A DNA stretch of 64,000 nt, taken from the NCBI RefSeq assembly GCF_008729015.1, contig NZ_RKSM01000001.1, forward strand, positions 124,001 to 188,000, written 5' to 3'. The DNA is from Haloarcula sp. CBA1129. Lineage in GTDB: Archaea; Halobacteriota; Halobacteria; Halobacteriales; Haloarculaceae. A model generated the notes under the pieces. That model ran no database searches. It saw only the letters and a program-made list of their open reading frames with translations, and was not told the DNA's origin. Each line of letters opens with the position of its first letter. Within the stretch, counting starts at the first letter, position 1. The position numbers and the translations under genes are program-made. Below, in pieces: positions 38,790 through 47,042 of the stretch.

Positions 38790-41597
38790 ATGAGTGACGG
38801 GAATCAGGAAACACTGGGGGCCTTCGAGCAAGACGCGGAGGAGGACCGCCCGGTCGCCGACGAAGCGGCAGCTATTGCGGGCAACGGTGGGAGCGAAACC
38901 GGTGGGGCGAGCGTCGTCGATCTCGACGAGCGCGAGTTCCCGCCGGTCGAGGAGACTGTCGAGTTCGTTGTCACACAGGTCGACTACACCATCGAGGAGC
39001 AGGGCGGCGACGAGTTCCCGGTCGTTCACGTCTTCGGGCGCACCGACGACAACGAGCCGATGCATGCGCGGGTCTTCGATTTCCAACCCTACTTCTACGC
39101 GCCGACCGACAGCGTCACCGAGGACGAGCTCCGGCAGTACGGCAGTATCTCCGGATGGGAAGCAGTCGATGAGGACGGCGAGCCCTACGAATCGATCCGG
39201 GGCGAGCGCCTGACGAAGATATTCGGCCAGACACCACGCGATGTGGGCCAGATACGTGACGACTTCGACCACTACGAGGCGGACATCCTCTTCCCCAATC
39301 GCCTGCTCATCGACAAGGACATCACGAGCGGCGTTCGCGTCCCGGCCCGCGAACTCGACGACGACAGCCTGAAAGTCCACCACGAAGAGATAACGCCGGT
39401 CGAGGCCCATGCCGACCCGCGGGTCAACACCTTCGACATCGAGGTCGACGACCGCCACGGCTTCCCCGAGGACGGCGAGGAGCCGATTATCTGTCTCACC
39501 TCCCACGACTCCTACCGCGACGAGTACGTCGTCTGGCTGTACGAGTCACCCGACGGCATCGACGGCCCCGAGGCGCTGGCCGGCTACGACCCGATTCGTG
39601 AGGACTTCGAGGCCGACGTGCGCGTCTTCGACGAGGAGGAGGCCATGCTGGAGGCGTTCGTCGACTACATCGTCGACACCGACCCGGACGTGCTGACTGG
39701 CTGGAACTTCGACGACTTCGACGCGCCGTACTTCCTCGACCGGCTGGAGGAACTCCAGAGCTACACCCACGACTACGACCTGCAGATTGACCGCCTGTCG
39801 CGGGTCGACGAGGTCTGGCGCTCCGGCTGGGGCGGCCCGGACATCAAGGGTCGGGTCGTCTTCGACCTCCTCTATGCCTACAAACGCACCCAGTTCACCG
39901 AACTCGAATCCTACCGGCTCGACGCCGTCGGCGAGCAGGAACTCGGCGTCGGCAAGGAGCGCTACACCGGCGACATCGGCGATCTCTGGGAACAGGACCC
40001 CGAGCAGTTGCTGGAGTACAACCTCCGGGACGTGGAGCTGTGTGTCGAACTCGACCGCGAGCAGGACATCATCGACTTCTGGGACGAGGTCCGCACCTTC
40101 GTCGGCTGCAAACTGGAAGACGCGACGACGCCCGGCGACGCCGTCGACATGTACGTTCTCCACAAGCTCCACGGCGAGTTCGCACTGCCCTCGAAGGGCC
40201 AGCAAGAGAGTGAGGACTACGAGGGCGGGGCCGTCTTCGACCCGATCACCGGCGTCCGCGAGAACGTCACAGTGCTGGACCTGAAATCGCTGTATCCGAT
40301 GTGCATGGTCACCACGAACGCCAGCCCTGAGACAAAAGTCGACCCCGATGCCTACGACGGCGATACCTACCGCGCCCCCAACGGCACCCACTTCCGGAAG
40401 GAACCGGACGGCGTCATCCGGGAGATGGTCGACGAACTCCTATCAGAACGCGAAGAAAAGAAGGCCAAGCGAAATGAATTCGATCCCGAAAACCCGGAGT
40501 ATGGGCGCTTAGACCGCCAGCAAGCGGCAGTTAAGGTGATAATGAACAGTTTATACGGCGTGCTGGGATGGGACCGCTTCCGCCTCTACGACAAGGAGAT
40601 GGGAGCTGCCGTTACCGCCACCGGCCGCGAGGTTATCGACTACACCGACAACGTCGTCGCAAACGAGGGGTACGAAGTCGTATACGGGGATACTGACTCA
40701 GTCATGCTCCAACTCGGCGATGTCGGCCCCGACGACGTAGAGGGCGACGTGGAAGTCACCGACGAGATGCGTGAGAAGCACCCCGAGATGGGCGACGACG
40801 AACTCGAACTCATCGCCACGACCATCCAGAAGGGGTTCGAACTGGAGGAGACCATCAACGACTCCTACGACGAGTTCGCGATGGAGCAGCTCAATGCGAG
40901 CGACCACCGATTCCAGATCGAGTTCGAGAAGCTCTACCGCCGGTTCTTCCAGGCGGGCAAGAAGAAGCGCTACGCGGGCAACATCGTCTGGAAGGAGGGC
41001 AAGCACGTCGACGACATCGACATCACCGGCTTCGAGTACCAGCGGTCGGACATCGCACCCATCACGAAGCGGGTCCAGAAGGAGGTCATCGACCGCATCG
41101 TTCGCGGGGAAGACGCCGAGTCGATCAAGCAGTACGTCAGCGACGTTATCGAGGACTACCAAGACGGGAACGTCAACTACGACGACGTGGGTATCCCCGG
41201 CGGTATCGGGAAGAAACTCGACAACTACGACACCGACACTGCACAGGTGCGGGGCGCGAAATACGCCAACCTCCTGCTGGGGACGAACTTCCAGAGCGGC
41301 TCGAAACCGAAGCGGCTGTATCTCGACCGAGTCCATTCCGATTTCTTCCAGCGTATCGAGGACGAGGAGGGATTGGACCCCCAGCGGGACCCGCTGTACG
41401 GCGAGTTCCGTCGGGACCCCGATGTAATCTGTTTCGAGTACGCAGACCAGATTCCAGCGGAGTTCGAGATCGACTGGGACAAGATGCTCGATAAGACGCT
41501 GAAAGGCCCGATTGCACGTATTCTGGAGGCGATGGACATCTCTTGGGAGGAGGTCAAATCCGGTCAGGAACAGACGGGACTCAGTAGTTTCATGTAA
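38790..41597 (+). CDS. polB: DNA polymerase family B (PolB), intein-free
   Basis: 935 residues from ATG 38790, a start that removes nine unlikely upstream codons. The exonuclease motifs are FDIEV (near residue 214), GWNFDDFDAPYFLDRL and YNLRDVELC. The polymerase motifs are DLKSLYPMCM (A, near 497), KVIMNSLYGVLGW (B, near 585) and YGDTDSVML (C, near 630), and TSGV-type uracil-pocket residues lie in the N-terminal domain. It is the replicative or repair B polymerase with 3'-5' proofreading. Haloarchaeal polB often holds inteins at motifs A, B and C; none is present here. Codon choice is atypical around motifs B and C. Confidence 0.95.
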   Translation: MSDGNQETLGAFEQDAEEDRPVADEAAAIAGNGGSETGGASVVDLDEREFPPVEETVEFVVTQVDYTIEEQGGDEFPVVHVFGRTDDNEPMHARVFDFQPYFYAPTDSVTEDELRQYGSISGWEAVDEDGEPYESIRGERLTKIFGQTPRDVGQIRDDFDHYEADILFPNRLLIDKDITSGVRVPARELDDDSLKVHHEEITPVEAHADPRVNTFDIEVDDRHGFPEDGEEPIICLTSHDSYRDEYVVWLYESPDGIDGPEALAGYDPIREDFEADVRVFDEEEAMLEAFVDYIVDTDPDVLTGWNFDDFDAPYFLDRLEELQSYTHDYDLQIDRLSRVDEVWRSGWGGPDIKGRVVFDLLYAYKRTQFTELESYRLDAVGEQELGVGKERYTGDIGDLWEQDPEQLLEYNLRDVELCVELDREQDIIDFWDEVRTFVGCKLEDATTPGDAVDMYVLHKLHGEFALPSKGQQESEDYEGGAVFDPITGVRENVTVLDLKSLYPMCMVTTNASPETKVDPDAYDGDTYRAPNGTHFRKEPDGVIREMVDELLSEREEKKAKRNEFDPENPEYGRLDRQQAAVKVIMNSLYGVLGWDRFRLYDKEMGAAVTATGREVIDYTDNVVANEGYEVVYGDTDSVMLQLGDVGPDDVEGDVEVTDEMREKHPEMGDDELELIATTIQKGFELEETINDSYDEFAMEQLNASDHRFQIEFEKLYRRFFQAGKKKRYAGNIVWKEGKHVDDIDITGFEYQRSDIAPITKRVQKEVIDRIVRGEDAESIKQYVSDVIEDYQDGNVNYDDVGIPGGIGKKLDNYDTDTAQVRGAKYANLLLGTNFQSGSKPKRLYLDRVHSDFFQRIEDEEGLDPQRDPLYGEFRRDPDVICFEYADQIPAEFEIDWDKMLDKTLKGPIARILEAMDISWEEVKSGQEQTGLSSFM

Positions 41598-41627
41598 CCC
41601 ACAGAGGGCGAGCGCTTATCTCTGAAA

Positions 41628-41642
41628 GAAATATTATTTCTA
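41628..41642. promoter_or_regulatory. Inverted repeat before sufC, possible operator
   Basis: AGAAAT and ATTTCT flank ATT, directly followed by TATATACTAAAG, a TATA-like stretch about 75 bases before the sufC start. An inverted repeat at the promoter edge is a plausible binding site for an iron or redox regulator. Confidence 0.4.
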
Positions 41643-41722
41643 TATACTAAAGTTGAGTTCACGGCAATGCGAAAGCTTCATGGGTGAAACGTACCTTCTT
41701 TCGGTTGACCTAAGAGATACCT

Positions 41723-42652
41723 ATGGCTAAACTCGAAATCAACAATCTCCACGCAGAAGTCGCAGAAGAGGACGGTGAGACGATTCTTCGCGGTGTCGAC
41801 CTCGAAGTCGAGTCCGGTGAGATCCACGCGCTGATGGGTCCCAACGGCTCAGGAAAGTCCACGACGGCGAAGATCATCGCCGGCCACCCCGCCTACAATG
41901 TAACCGACGGGGAAGTGCTTATCCACCTCGACGAGAACGAGTTCGGTGACGAAGAGATCCCGGAGGACCTCCGGACATGGAACCTGCTCGACCTCGAACC
42001 GAACGAGCGCGCCGCGCTCGGCATCTTCCTCGGCTTCCAGTACCCGGCCGAGATCGAGGGCGTCACGATGGTGAACTTCCTCCGCACCGCGCTCAACGCC
42101 AAGCTCGAAGAGCGCGAAGAGCTGTTCGAGGACGACGAAGAAGAGGAGGCCGAAGCCGAGGGCGGCGACACCAACGAGGACGCCGCCGGCTACGACACCT
42201 CCCCGATGGAGGGCAACGTCGAAGAGGGCGAAATCGGCGTCGCCGAGTTCCAAGAGATCCTTCAGGAGAAGATGGAACAGCTTGACATGGACGAGAAGTT
42301 CGCGTCCCGGTATCTCAACGCTGGCTTCTCGGGCGGCGAGAAGAAGCAAAACGAAGTCCTTCAGGCCGCGATCCTCGAGCCCTCGGTCGCCGTGCTCGAC
42401 GAGATCGACTCCGGGCTGGACATCGACCGACTACAGGATGTCTCCAACGGCATCAACGCGCTCCGTGACGAGCAGGGCGCGGGCATCCTCCAGATCACCC
42501 ACTACCAGCGCATCCTCGACTACGTCGAACCCGACCACGTCCACGTGATGCTCGACGGCCAGATCGCCACCTCCGGTGGCGCTGAACTCGCCGAAAAGCT
42601 CGAAGACGAGGGGTACGACTGGGTCCGAGAGGAAGCCTACGAGGCCGCGTAA
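41723..42652 (+). CDS. sufC: SufC, Fe-S cluster assembly ATPase
   Basis: 309 residues. ABC ATPase motifs are Walker A MGPNGSGKSTTAKIIAGHP, signature LNAGFSGGEKKQNEVLQAA and Walker B VAVLDEIDSGLDIDRL. An acidic insert at about residues 130-175 (FEDDEEEEAEAEGGDTNED) is longer than in bacterial SufC and typical of halophiles. SufC hydrolyses ATP to drive conformational change in the SufBD scaffold during [4Fe-4S] cluster building. It is the first gene of the sufCBD operon, with 36 bases to sufB. Confidence 0.95.
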   Translation: MAKLEINNLHAEVAEEDGETILRGVDLEVESGEIHALMGPNGSGKSTTAKIIAGHPAYNVTDGEVLIHLDENEFGDEEIPEDLRTWNLLDLEPNERAALGIFLGFQYPAEIEGVTMVNFLRTALNAKLEEREELFEDDEEEEAEAEGGDTNEDAAGYDTSPMEGNVEEGEIGVAEFQEILQEKMEQLDMDEKFASRYLNAGFSGGEKKQNEVLQAAILEPSVAVLDEIDSGLDIDRLQDVSNGINALRDEQGAGILQITHYQRILDYVEPDHVHVMLDGQIATSGGAELAEKLEDEGYDWVREEAYEAA

Positions 42653-42688
42653 CGCCCTTCCGTACACAGCGATAACACTACACACACT

Positions 42689-44119
42689 ATGAGTTCAGAT
42701 CAAGACCACCTCAAAGAGACCGACACCGAGAAGCGCTTCGAGTTCAAGAAGGAGGAGAAGTCCGCCTTCCAAGCGGAGAAGGGCCTCACGGAGGAGACCA
42801 TCCGGGTCATCTCCGAAGACAAGAACGAGCCGGAATGGATGCTCGAACGCCGCCTGCGTGCACTCGAGCAGTTCCACGAAATGCCGATGCCGGATGGCTG
42901 GCCGGGCGCACCTGACCTTTCCGAGGTCGACGTCGACGAGATCGTCCCGTACATCCGCCCCGACATCGAGACCCGTGGCGGTGTCGATGACTGGAACGAC
43001 CTCCCCGAAGAGATTCAGGACACCTTCGACAAGCTCGGCATCCCGGAAGCCGAGAAGAACGCCCTCTCGGGCGTCGGCGCGCAGTACGAGTCCGAGATTG
43101 TCTACCAGAACATGCAGGAGCGCTGGGAAGACAAGGGTGTCATCTTCTGTGACATGGACAAGGCCGTCCAAGAACACGAAGACATCCTCAAAGAGTACTT
43201 CATGACCAAGGCCGTGCCGCCGAGCGACAACAAGTTCGCGGCGCTGCACGGCGCTATCTGGTCCGGCGGGTCGTTCGTCTACGTTCCCGAGGACACCACG
43301 GTCGACATGCCGGTGCAGGCGTACTTCCGCATGAACTCCGACGGGATGGGCCAGTTCGAGCACACGCTCATCATCGCCGAGGAGAACTCCGAGGTCCACT
43401 ACATCGAGGGCTGTTCCGCCCCGAAGTACTCCGAGTTCAACCTCCACTCCGGCGGCGTCGAAGTGTTCGTCAAGGAGAACGCCCACGTCCAGTACTCGAC
43501 CGTGCAGAACTGGTCGAAGAACACGTACAACCTCAACACCAAGCGCGCCATCTGCGAGGCCGACGGTACGATGGAGTGGGTTTCCGGCAGCATGGGCTCG
43601 AAGGCCACGATGCTGTACCCCTCCACCGTCCTCAAAGGTCCCGGCGCGACAGACAACCACATCACCATCGCCTTCGCCGGCGAGGGGCAGGACATCGACA
43701 CGGGCGCGAAGGTCTACCACAACGCCCCCGAAACGAAGTCCACCATCGAGTCCAAGTCCATCAGCAAGGACGGCGGCCGCACGAACTACCGCGGCCTCGT
43801 CCACATCGCCGACGGCGCCGAGAACTCCTCGACCTCCGTCGAGTGTGACGCGCTGATGTTCGACAACGAGTCCACCTCGGACACGATGCCGTACATGGAG
43901 ATTCAGGAGTCCAAAGTCGACGTTGCCCACGAGGCGACCGTCGGTAAGATCGGCGACGAGGACGTCTTCTACCTCCAGTCCCGCGGACTGGACGACGACG
44001 ACGCCAAGCAGATGATCGTCGCCGGCTTCATCGAGCCAATCACGGAAGAACTACCGATTGAGTACGCTGTCGAGCTGAACCGCCTCATTGAGCTGGAGAT
44101 GGAGGGGTCGCTCGGATAA
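42689..44119 (+). CDS. sufB: SufB, Fe-S cluster scaffold
   Basis: 476 residues, the normal length. Signature stretches include GAIWSGGSFVYVPEDTTVDM, EVHYIEGCSAPKYSEFNLHS and the C-terminal YLQSRGLDDDDAKQMIVAGF. The cysteine in EGCSAP and the Glu-rich helical end are expected for the scaffold. It forms the beta-helix SufBC2D complex that assembles Fe-S clusters. sufD starts two bases after its stop, so the pair is translationally linked. Confidence 0.96.
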   Translation: MSSDQDHLKETDTEKRFEFKKEEKSAFQAEKGLTEETIRVISEDKNEPEWMLERRLRALEQFHEMPMPDGWPGAPDLSEVDVDEIVPYIRPDIETRGGVDDWNDLPEEIQDTFDKLGIPEAEKNALSGVGAQYESEIVYQNMQERWEDKGVIFCDMDKAVQEHEDILKEYFMTKAVPPSDNKFAALHGAIWSGGSFVYVPEDTTVDMPVQAYFRMNSDGMGQFEHTLIIAEENSEVHYIEGCSAPKYSEFNLHSGGVEVFVKENAHVQYSTVQNWSKNTYNLNTKRAICEADGTMEWVSGSMGSKATMLYPSTVLKGPGATDNHITIAFAGEGQDIDTGAKVYHNAPETKSTIESKSISKDGGRTNYRGLVHIADGAENSSTSVECDALMFDNESTSDTMPYMEIQESKVDVAHEATVGKIGDEDVFYLQSRGLDDDDAKQMIVAGFIEPITEELPIEYAVELNRLIELEMEGSLG

Positions 44120-44121
44120 CC

Positions 44122-45333
44122 ATGAGTACGCAGGTACACGCCAATCTCACAGAGAGTCAGGTGGAACAGATTTCAGAGGATCTCGGCGAGCCCGAGTGGC
44201 TGCTGGAGACGCGAAAGGACGCGCTCGCAGCGCTCGAGGATCTGGAGATGCCGGATGTCATCCGGACGCCGGGTCGCACATGGACGAACCTCGACGCGCT
44301 CGAATACGAGTCGCTGGTCGACCCGCTCGACTACGCACAGGACAAAGATCGCGTCGACGCAGAGGGCGTCGAGGTGCTGTCTTGGAGCGAGGCGCTCGAA
44401 GAGCACGCGGACCTCGTCAAGGAGCACTTCGGCAGCACTGTCGACCCACAGCGGGACTACCTCACTGCGCTGTCGACGGCCCTGTTCTCGGCCGGCACGG
44501 TCGTTTACGTCCCCGAGGGCGTCGACGCCGAGGACGTGAAAATCCGGACGACGATGAACAGCCAGTCGCTGTTCAATTACACGCTCGTCCTCGCCGAGGA
44601 GTCCTCGTCCGTGACGATTCTGGAGCGCCAGCAGACCGGCGAAACGACCGACGCTGACCAGTACTACTCCGGCATCGTCGAAGTCGTCGCCGAGGAGAAC
44701 GCCTACGTCCAGTACGGTGCGCTCCAGAACCTCTCGGAGGAGACCTACAACTTCCAAGTCAAGCGCGGCCACGCCGACACCTACGCCACGGTCAACTGGA
44801 TCGACGGCAACATCGGCTCCCGCCTGACCAAGTCCAACGTCGAGACCCGACTGCTGGGCGACTCCTCCGAATCCCAGATTCTGGGCGCGTTCTTCGGCCA
44901 CGAAGACCAACACTTCGACATCGCGTCGCGTGTCTGGCACGAGGCCGAACACACCATCGCCGACCTCGTCACCCGCGGCGTTCTCGACGATGACGCCCGC
45001 TCGGTGTACGAAGGCGTCCAAGATGTCGGTCGCGAGGCATGGGACACGTCATCCTACCAGCGTGAGAACACGCTCATGCTCTCCGATGACTCCGAGGCCG
45101 ACGCGTCGCCGAAGCTCATCATCAACAACCACGACACCGAGGCCTCCCACTCCGCGACGGTCGGGCAGGTCGACGCAGAGGACATGTTCTACATGACCTC
45201 CCGCGGTGTCGACCCGGAGCGAGCGAAGAATATGCTCGTCGAAGGGTTCTACGTCCCTGTACTCGAAGAGGTGCAGGTCGACGAACTCCGCGAAGACCTC
45301 GACCAGCTGATCTACGAGCGTCTGCGCGAGTAA
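44122..45333 (+). CDS. sufD: SufD, Fe-S cluster assembly protein
   Basis: 403 residues. The beta-helix core carries AEENAYVQYGALQNLSEETY, and the C-terminal domain carries YMTSRGVDPERAKNMLVEGF, parallel to SufB. It partners SufB and SufC. A 20-base perfect palindrome (45328-45347) covers the last codons and stop and is probably the operon's 3' hairpin. No desulfurase gene (sufS) or sufU follows here. Confidence 0.95.
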   Translation: MSTQVHANLTESQVEQISEDLGEPEWLLETRKDALAALEDLEMPDVIRTPGRTWTNLDALEYESLVDPLDYAQDKDRVDAEGVEVLSWSEALEEHADLVKEHFGSTVDPQRDYLTALSTALFSAGTVVYVPEGVDAEDVKIRTTMNSQSLFNYTLVLAEESSSVTILERQQTGETTDADQYYSGIVEVVAEENAYVQYGALQNLSEETYNFQVKRGHADTYATVNWIDGNIGSRLTKSNVETRLLGDSSESQILGAFFGHEDQHFDIASRVWHEAEHTIADLVTRGVLDDDARSVYEGVQDVGREAWDTSSYQRENTLMLSDDSEADASPKLIINNHDTEASHSATVGQVDAEDMFYMTSRGVDPERAKNMLVEGFYVPVLEEVQVDELREDLDQLIYERLRE

Positions 45334-45347
45334 TCGGCCGATTACTC
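45328..45347 (+). terminator. Perfect 20-bp palindrome at the end of sufD
   Basis: GAGTAATCGG is followed at once by its complement CCGATTACTC and contains the TAA stop codon of sufD. A second short hairpin, AAAGAAC 45359-45365 with GTTCTTT 45368-45374, follows and is succeeded by a T. Together they look like a transcription end for sufCBD, but a DNA-level operator is possible. Confidence 0.5.
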
Positions 45348-45556
45348 TCGTAGGCTCGAAAGAACTCGTTCTTTTGACGGCTGTGTACGTGGTCGTTTGC
45401 GTGGCTTTGTAACCCCGGAAGCAGTCGACCTGCTGGCCGCTTTGAGAGTCACGAGCGGGTTTGTACCGATAGCGTCTGAAGAGTGAGCAACGGCCAGTTG
45501 CGCGACCAAGCGGCGACAGGGAACCGCTTAAGTCCGGCCCTCTCTGAACTACGTGT

Positions 45557-45595
45557 ATGACTGCAGCACAGCGCCGAGCGGGGGTGTTGCCGTGA
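45557..45595 (+). CDS. Possible 12-residue leader peptide overlapping the ferritin-like gene
   Basis: ATG 45557 begins a 12-codon frame (MTAAQRRAGVLP) whose TGA overlaps the GTG start of the next gene (GTGA). GCTTAAG about 28 bases upstream could act as promoter for a leaderless transcript starting at this ATG. It may couple translation of the downstream gene. It could also be chance. Confidence 0.35.
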   Translation: MTAAQRRAGVLP

Positions 45596-46074
45596 GTCTC
45601 ACACAGCCGGTCGCGTCCGACCATCAGCTCGCCCGGCTGCTACAGATCGGTATCGTCCTCGAAGAGGTCGTCGAGGCACGGTCGGCCAAGCACGCAGAGG
45701 AAACGAGCGGTGAGCACGAACAGGCAGTACTCGACCTCCTCGAACACGCCGAGACGGAGTCGGCCGACCACCGCCGGCAACTGGAGGCGCTCATCGACGA
45801 CCTCGAAGCGGATACCGTCCCGTTCGAGGAAATCGAGATGCTAGTCGAGGCCCAGTACGAAGCCGACAAAGACTTCGATGGCGTGCTGTACGACCAGCTC
45901 TGTAACGAGGAGACGGCGTACAAGTTCTACGACGACCTCATCGACGCGATTGAGGCGTCCGACGTGACGTTCACTATCGACCGCGAGCGGCTGCTTGCCG
46001 TGCTGTCGGACATCCGCGAGGACGAGGCAGAGGGCGTCGAAGACGTGACTGACCTGATGGAGGATTATCAATGA
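45592..46074 (+). CDS. Ferritin-like domain protein
   Basis: 160 residues from GTG 45592 (SLTQPVASDHQLARLLQIGI). A second in-frame GTG 13 codons upstream is less likely. The sequence is a four-helix bundle with metal-ligand-like residues: VLEEVVEARSAKHAEET, HAETESADHRRQLEAL, EIEMLVEAQYEADKDF and CNEETAYKFYDDLIDAIE. It is probably a rubrerythrin or ferritin-like iron protein. Its stop overlaps the start of a DtxR-type regulator by four bases, which supports a role in iron or manganese handling. Confidence 0.8.
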   Translation: MSLTQPVASDHQLARLLQIGIVLEEVVEARSAKHAEETSGEHEQAVLDLLEHAETESADHRRQLEALIDDLEADTVPFEEIEMLVEAQYEADKDFDGVLYDQLCNEETAYKFYDDLIDAIEASDVTFTIDRERLLAVLSDIREDEAEGVEDVTDLMEDYQ

Positions 46075-46505
46075 ACACGCAGGCCCAGTATCTGAAAGCG
46101 ATCTATCTCACGCAACAGCAAGAAGACGGCCCGGCATCCACCGGCGACGTGGCGGACATGCTCGATGTCAGCCCGGCGAGCGCCAATGAGATGATCGGTA
46201 AACTCGAAAACCGAGGGCTGCTGAACCACGAGAAGTACAAAGGCGTCGACCTCACTGACGACGGCATCGCACAGGCCCGTGAGGCGCTCCAGAACTACTG
46301 CATCATCGAGCGGTTCCTCATCGAAGTGCTAGAGGTCGAGGAGTTCAGGGCCGAGGCAAAGCAACTAGAGGGCGTTATCGACGAAACGGTTGCCGAGCGC
46401 CTCGACACGATTATCGACCGCAAACCACAGTGTCCGGACTGTTTCGACCCCGAGGGCGACGTCTGTGGTCTGCTCGAAGTCGAGGCGGAAGTCACCAGCG
46501 ACTGA
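46071..46505 (+). CDS. DtxR/MntR-family metal-dependent regulator
   Basis: 144 residues. The N-terminal winged helix is TQAQYLKAIYLTQQQEDGPA, then TGDVADMLDVSPASANEMIG, ENRGLLNHEKYKGVDLTDDG. The dimerisation and metal region follows (NYCIIERFLIEVLEVEEFRA and VIDETVAERLDTIID) and ends in CPDCFDPEGDVCGL, a cysteine-rich tail typical of haloarchaeal SirR-type proteins. It should repress iron or manganese genes when metal-bound. It lies in an operon with the ferritin-like gene, 26 bases before which a GCTTAAG box may be its promoter. Confidence 0.88.
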   Translation: MNTQAQYLKAIYLTQQQEDGPASTGDVADMLDVSPASANEMIGKLENRGLLNHEKYKGVDLTDDGIAQAREALQNYCIIERFLIEVLEVEEFRAEAKQLEGVIDETVAERLDTIIDRKPQCPDCFDPEGDVCGLLEVEAEVTSD

Positions 46506-46576
46506 CCGACCGCTCTCGAAGCGTTCAAGTGCGTTCCGTCGATTATCCTGAATACGGATAACTCAGAGTGAGTGCA

Positions 46577-46625
46577 GTCCCGTGGTGGTGAGCAGAACCG
46601 GACGGTTCTGCGAGGTACACGGGAC
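46577..46625 (+). repeat. Nested hairpin carrying a copy of the tRNA-Gln 5' end
   Basis: GTCCCGTG 46577-46584 pairs with CACGGGAC 46618-46625. Inside it GCAGAACC 46592-46599 pairs with GGTTCTGC 46604-46611. AGTCCCGTGGTG at 46576-46587 is identical to the first 12 bases of the tRNA gene that begins 11 bases further on. Confidence 0.7.
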
Positions 46626-46636
46626 GAGCGAAGCGA

Positions 46637-46709
46637 AGTCCCGTGGTGTAGTGGCCAATCATAAGGGCCTTTGGAGCCCTTGACGGCGGTTCGAATCCGC
46701 CCGGGACTA
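46637..46709 (+). tRNA. tRNA-Gln (anticodon UUG)
   Basis: 73 bases with acceptor stem AGTCCCG (46637-46643) pairing with CGGGACT (46702-46708) and discriminator A 46709. The anticodon arm is AGGGC-CTTTGGA-GCCCT, giving UUG. The T arm GGCGG-TTCGAAT-CCGCC is canonical. No CCA is encoded and no intron is present. Its two ends are partly duplicated nearby (46576-46587 and 46789-46812). Confidence 0.93.
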
Positions 46710-46788
46710 CTTTTGTCGCGAGTAATACCGTGAGCGACAAATATGGTCAGCGGATTCGAAGCAGGGAGTGAAGCAACGCGGAGCGACT

Positions 46789-46812
46789 GCGGTTCGAATC
46801 CGCCCGGGACTA
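46789..46812 (+). repeat. 24-bp copy of the tRNA-Gln 3' end, likely old attachment-site scar
   Basis: These bases match 46686-46709 of the tRNA gene exactly, covering the T arm and 3' acceptor strand. Direct repeats of tRNA 3' ends are the usual mark of integrase-mediated insertion. Only 79 bases remain between the copies, so any element is gone. The rest of 46813-47042 holds no gene that I can support. Confidence 0.7.
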
Positions 46813-47025
46813 TTCTATCCGAACAAAGTGAGGACGAATAGCGGCTGGCGGACTATGCTGTGAGGAAAAAGCAAACAGCGGCCGGTTTCTGTATGCCCCG
46901 ATACGAGAGCGAGTGGACAGTGGACAGACACGGGGCGGTCGTGGCCACAAATTGCAGTCCCCCCGCATGAATAGCCGAACGAGTGTCCCAAATACTGACA
47001 TCGAACTGTAGATTTATGATGTTCC

Positions 47026-47042
47026 ATGCCAACTAGTGGCAT
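47026..47042. promoter_or_regulatory. Palindromic operator-like site before the GNAT gene
   Basis: ATGCCA and TGGCAT flank ACTAG and end at the base before ATG 47043. A TATA-like GATTTATGAT lies at 47011-47020. The palindrome would overlie the transcription start, a typical repressor position. Confidence 0.5.

Noticed and set aside
38790-41597. Search for an intein inside polB.
   Set aside because: The protein reads continuously through all exonuclease and polymerase motifs with no intein blocks, so only possible scars are reported.
46543-46740. A 65-codon minus-strand frame across the tRNA-Gln region.
   Set aside because: It is antisense to the tRNA gene and its flanking hairpin and has no gene-like features.
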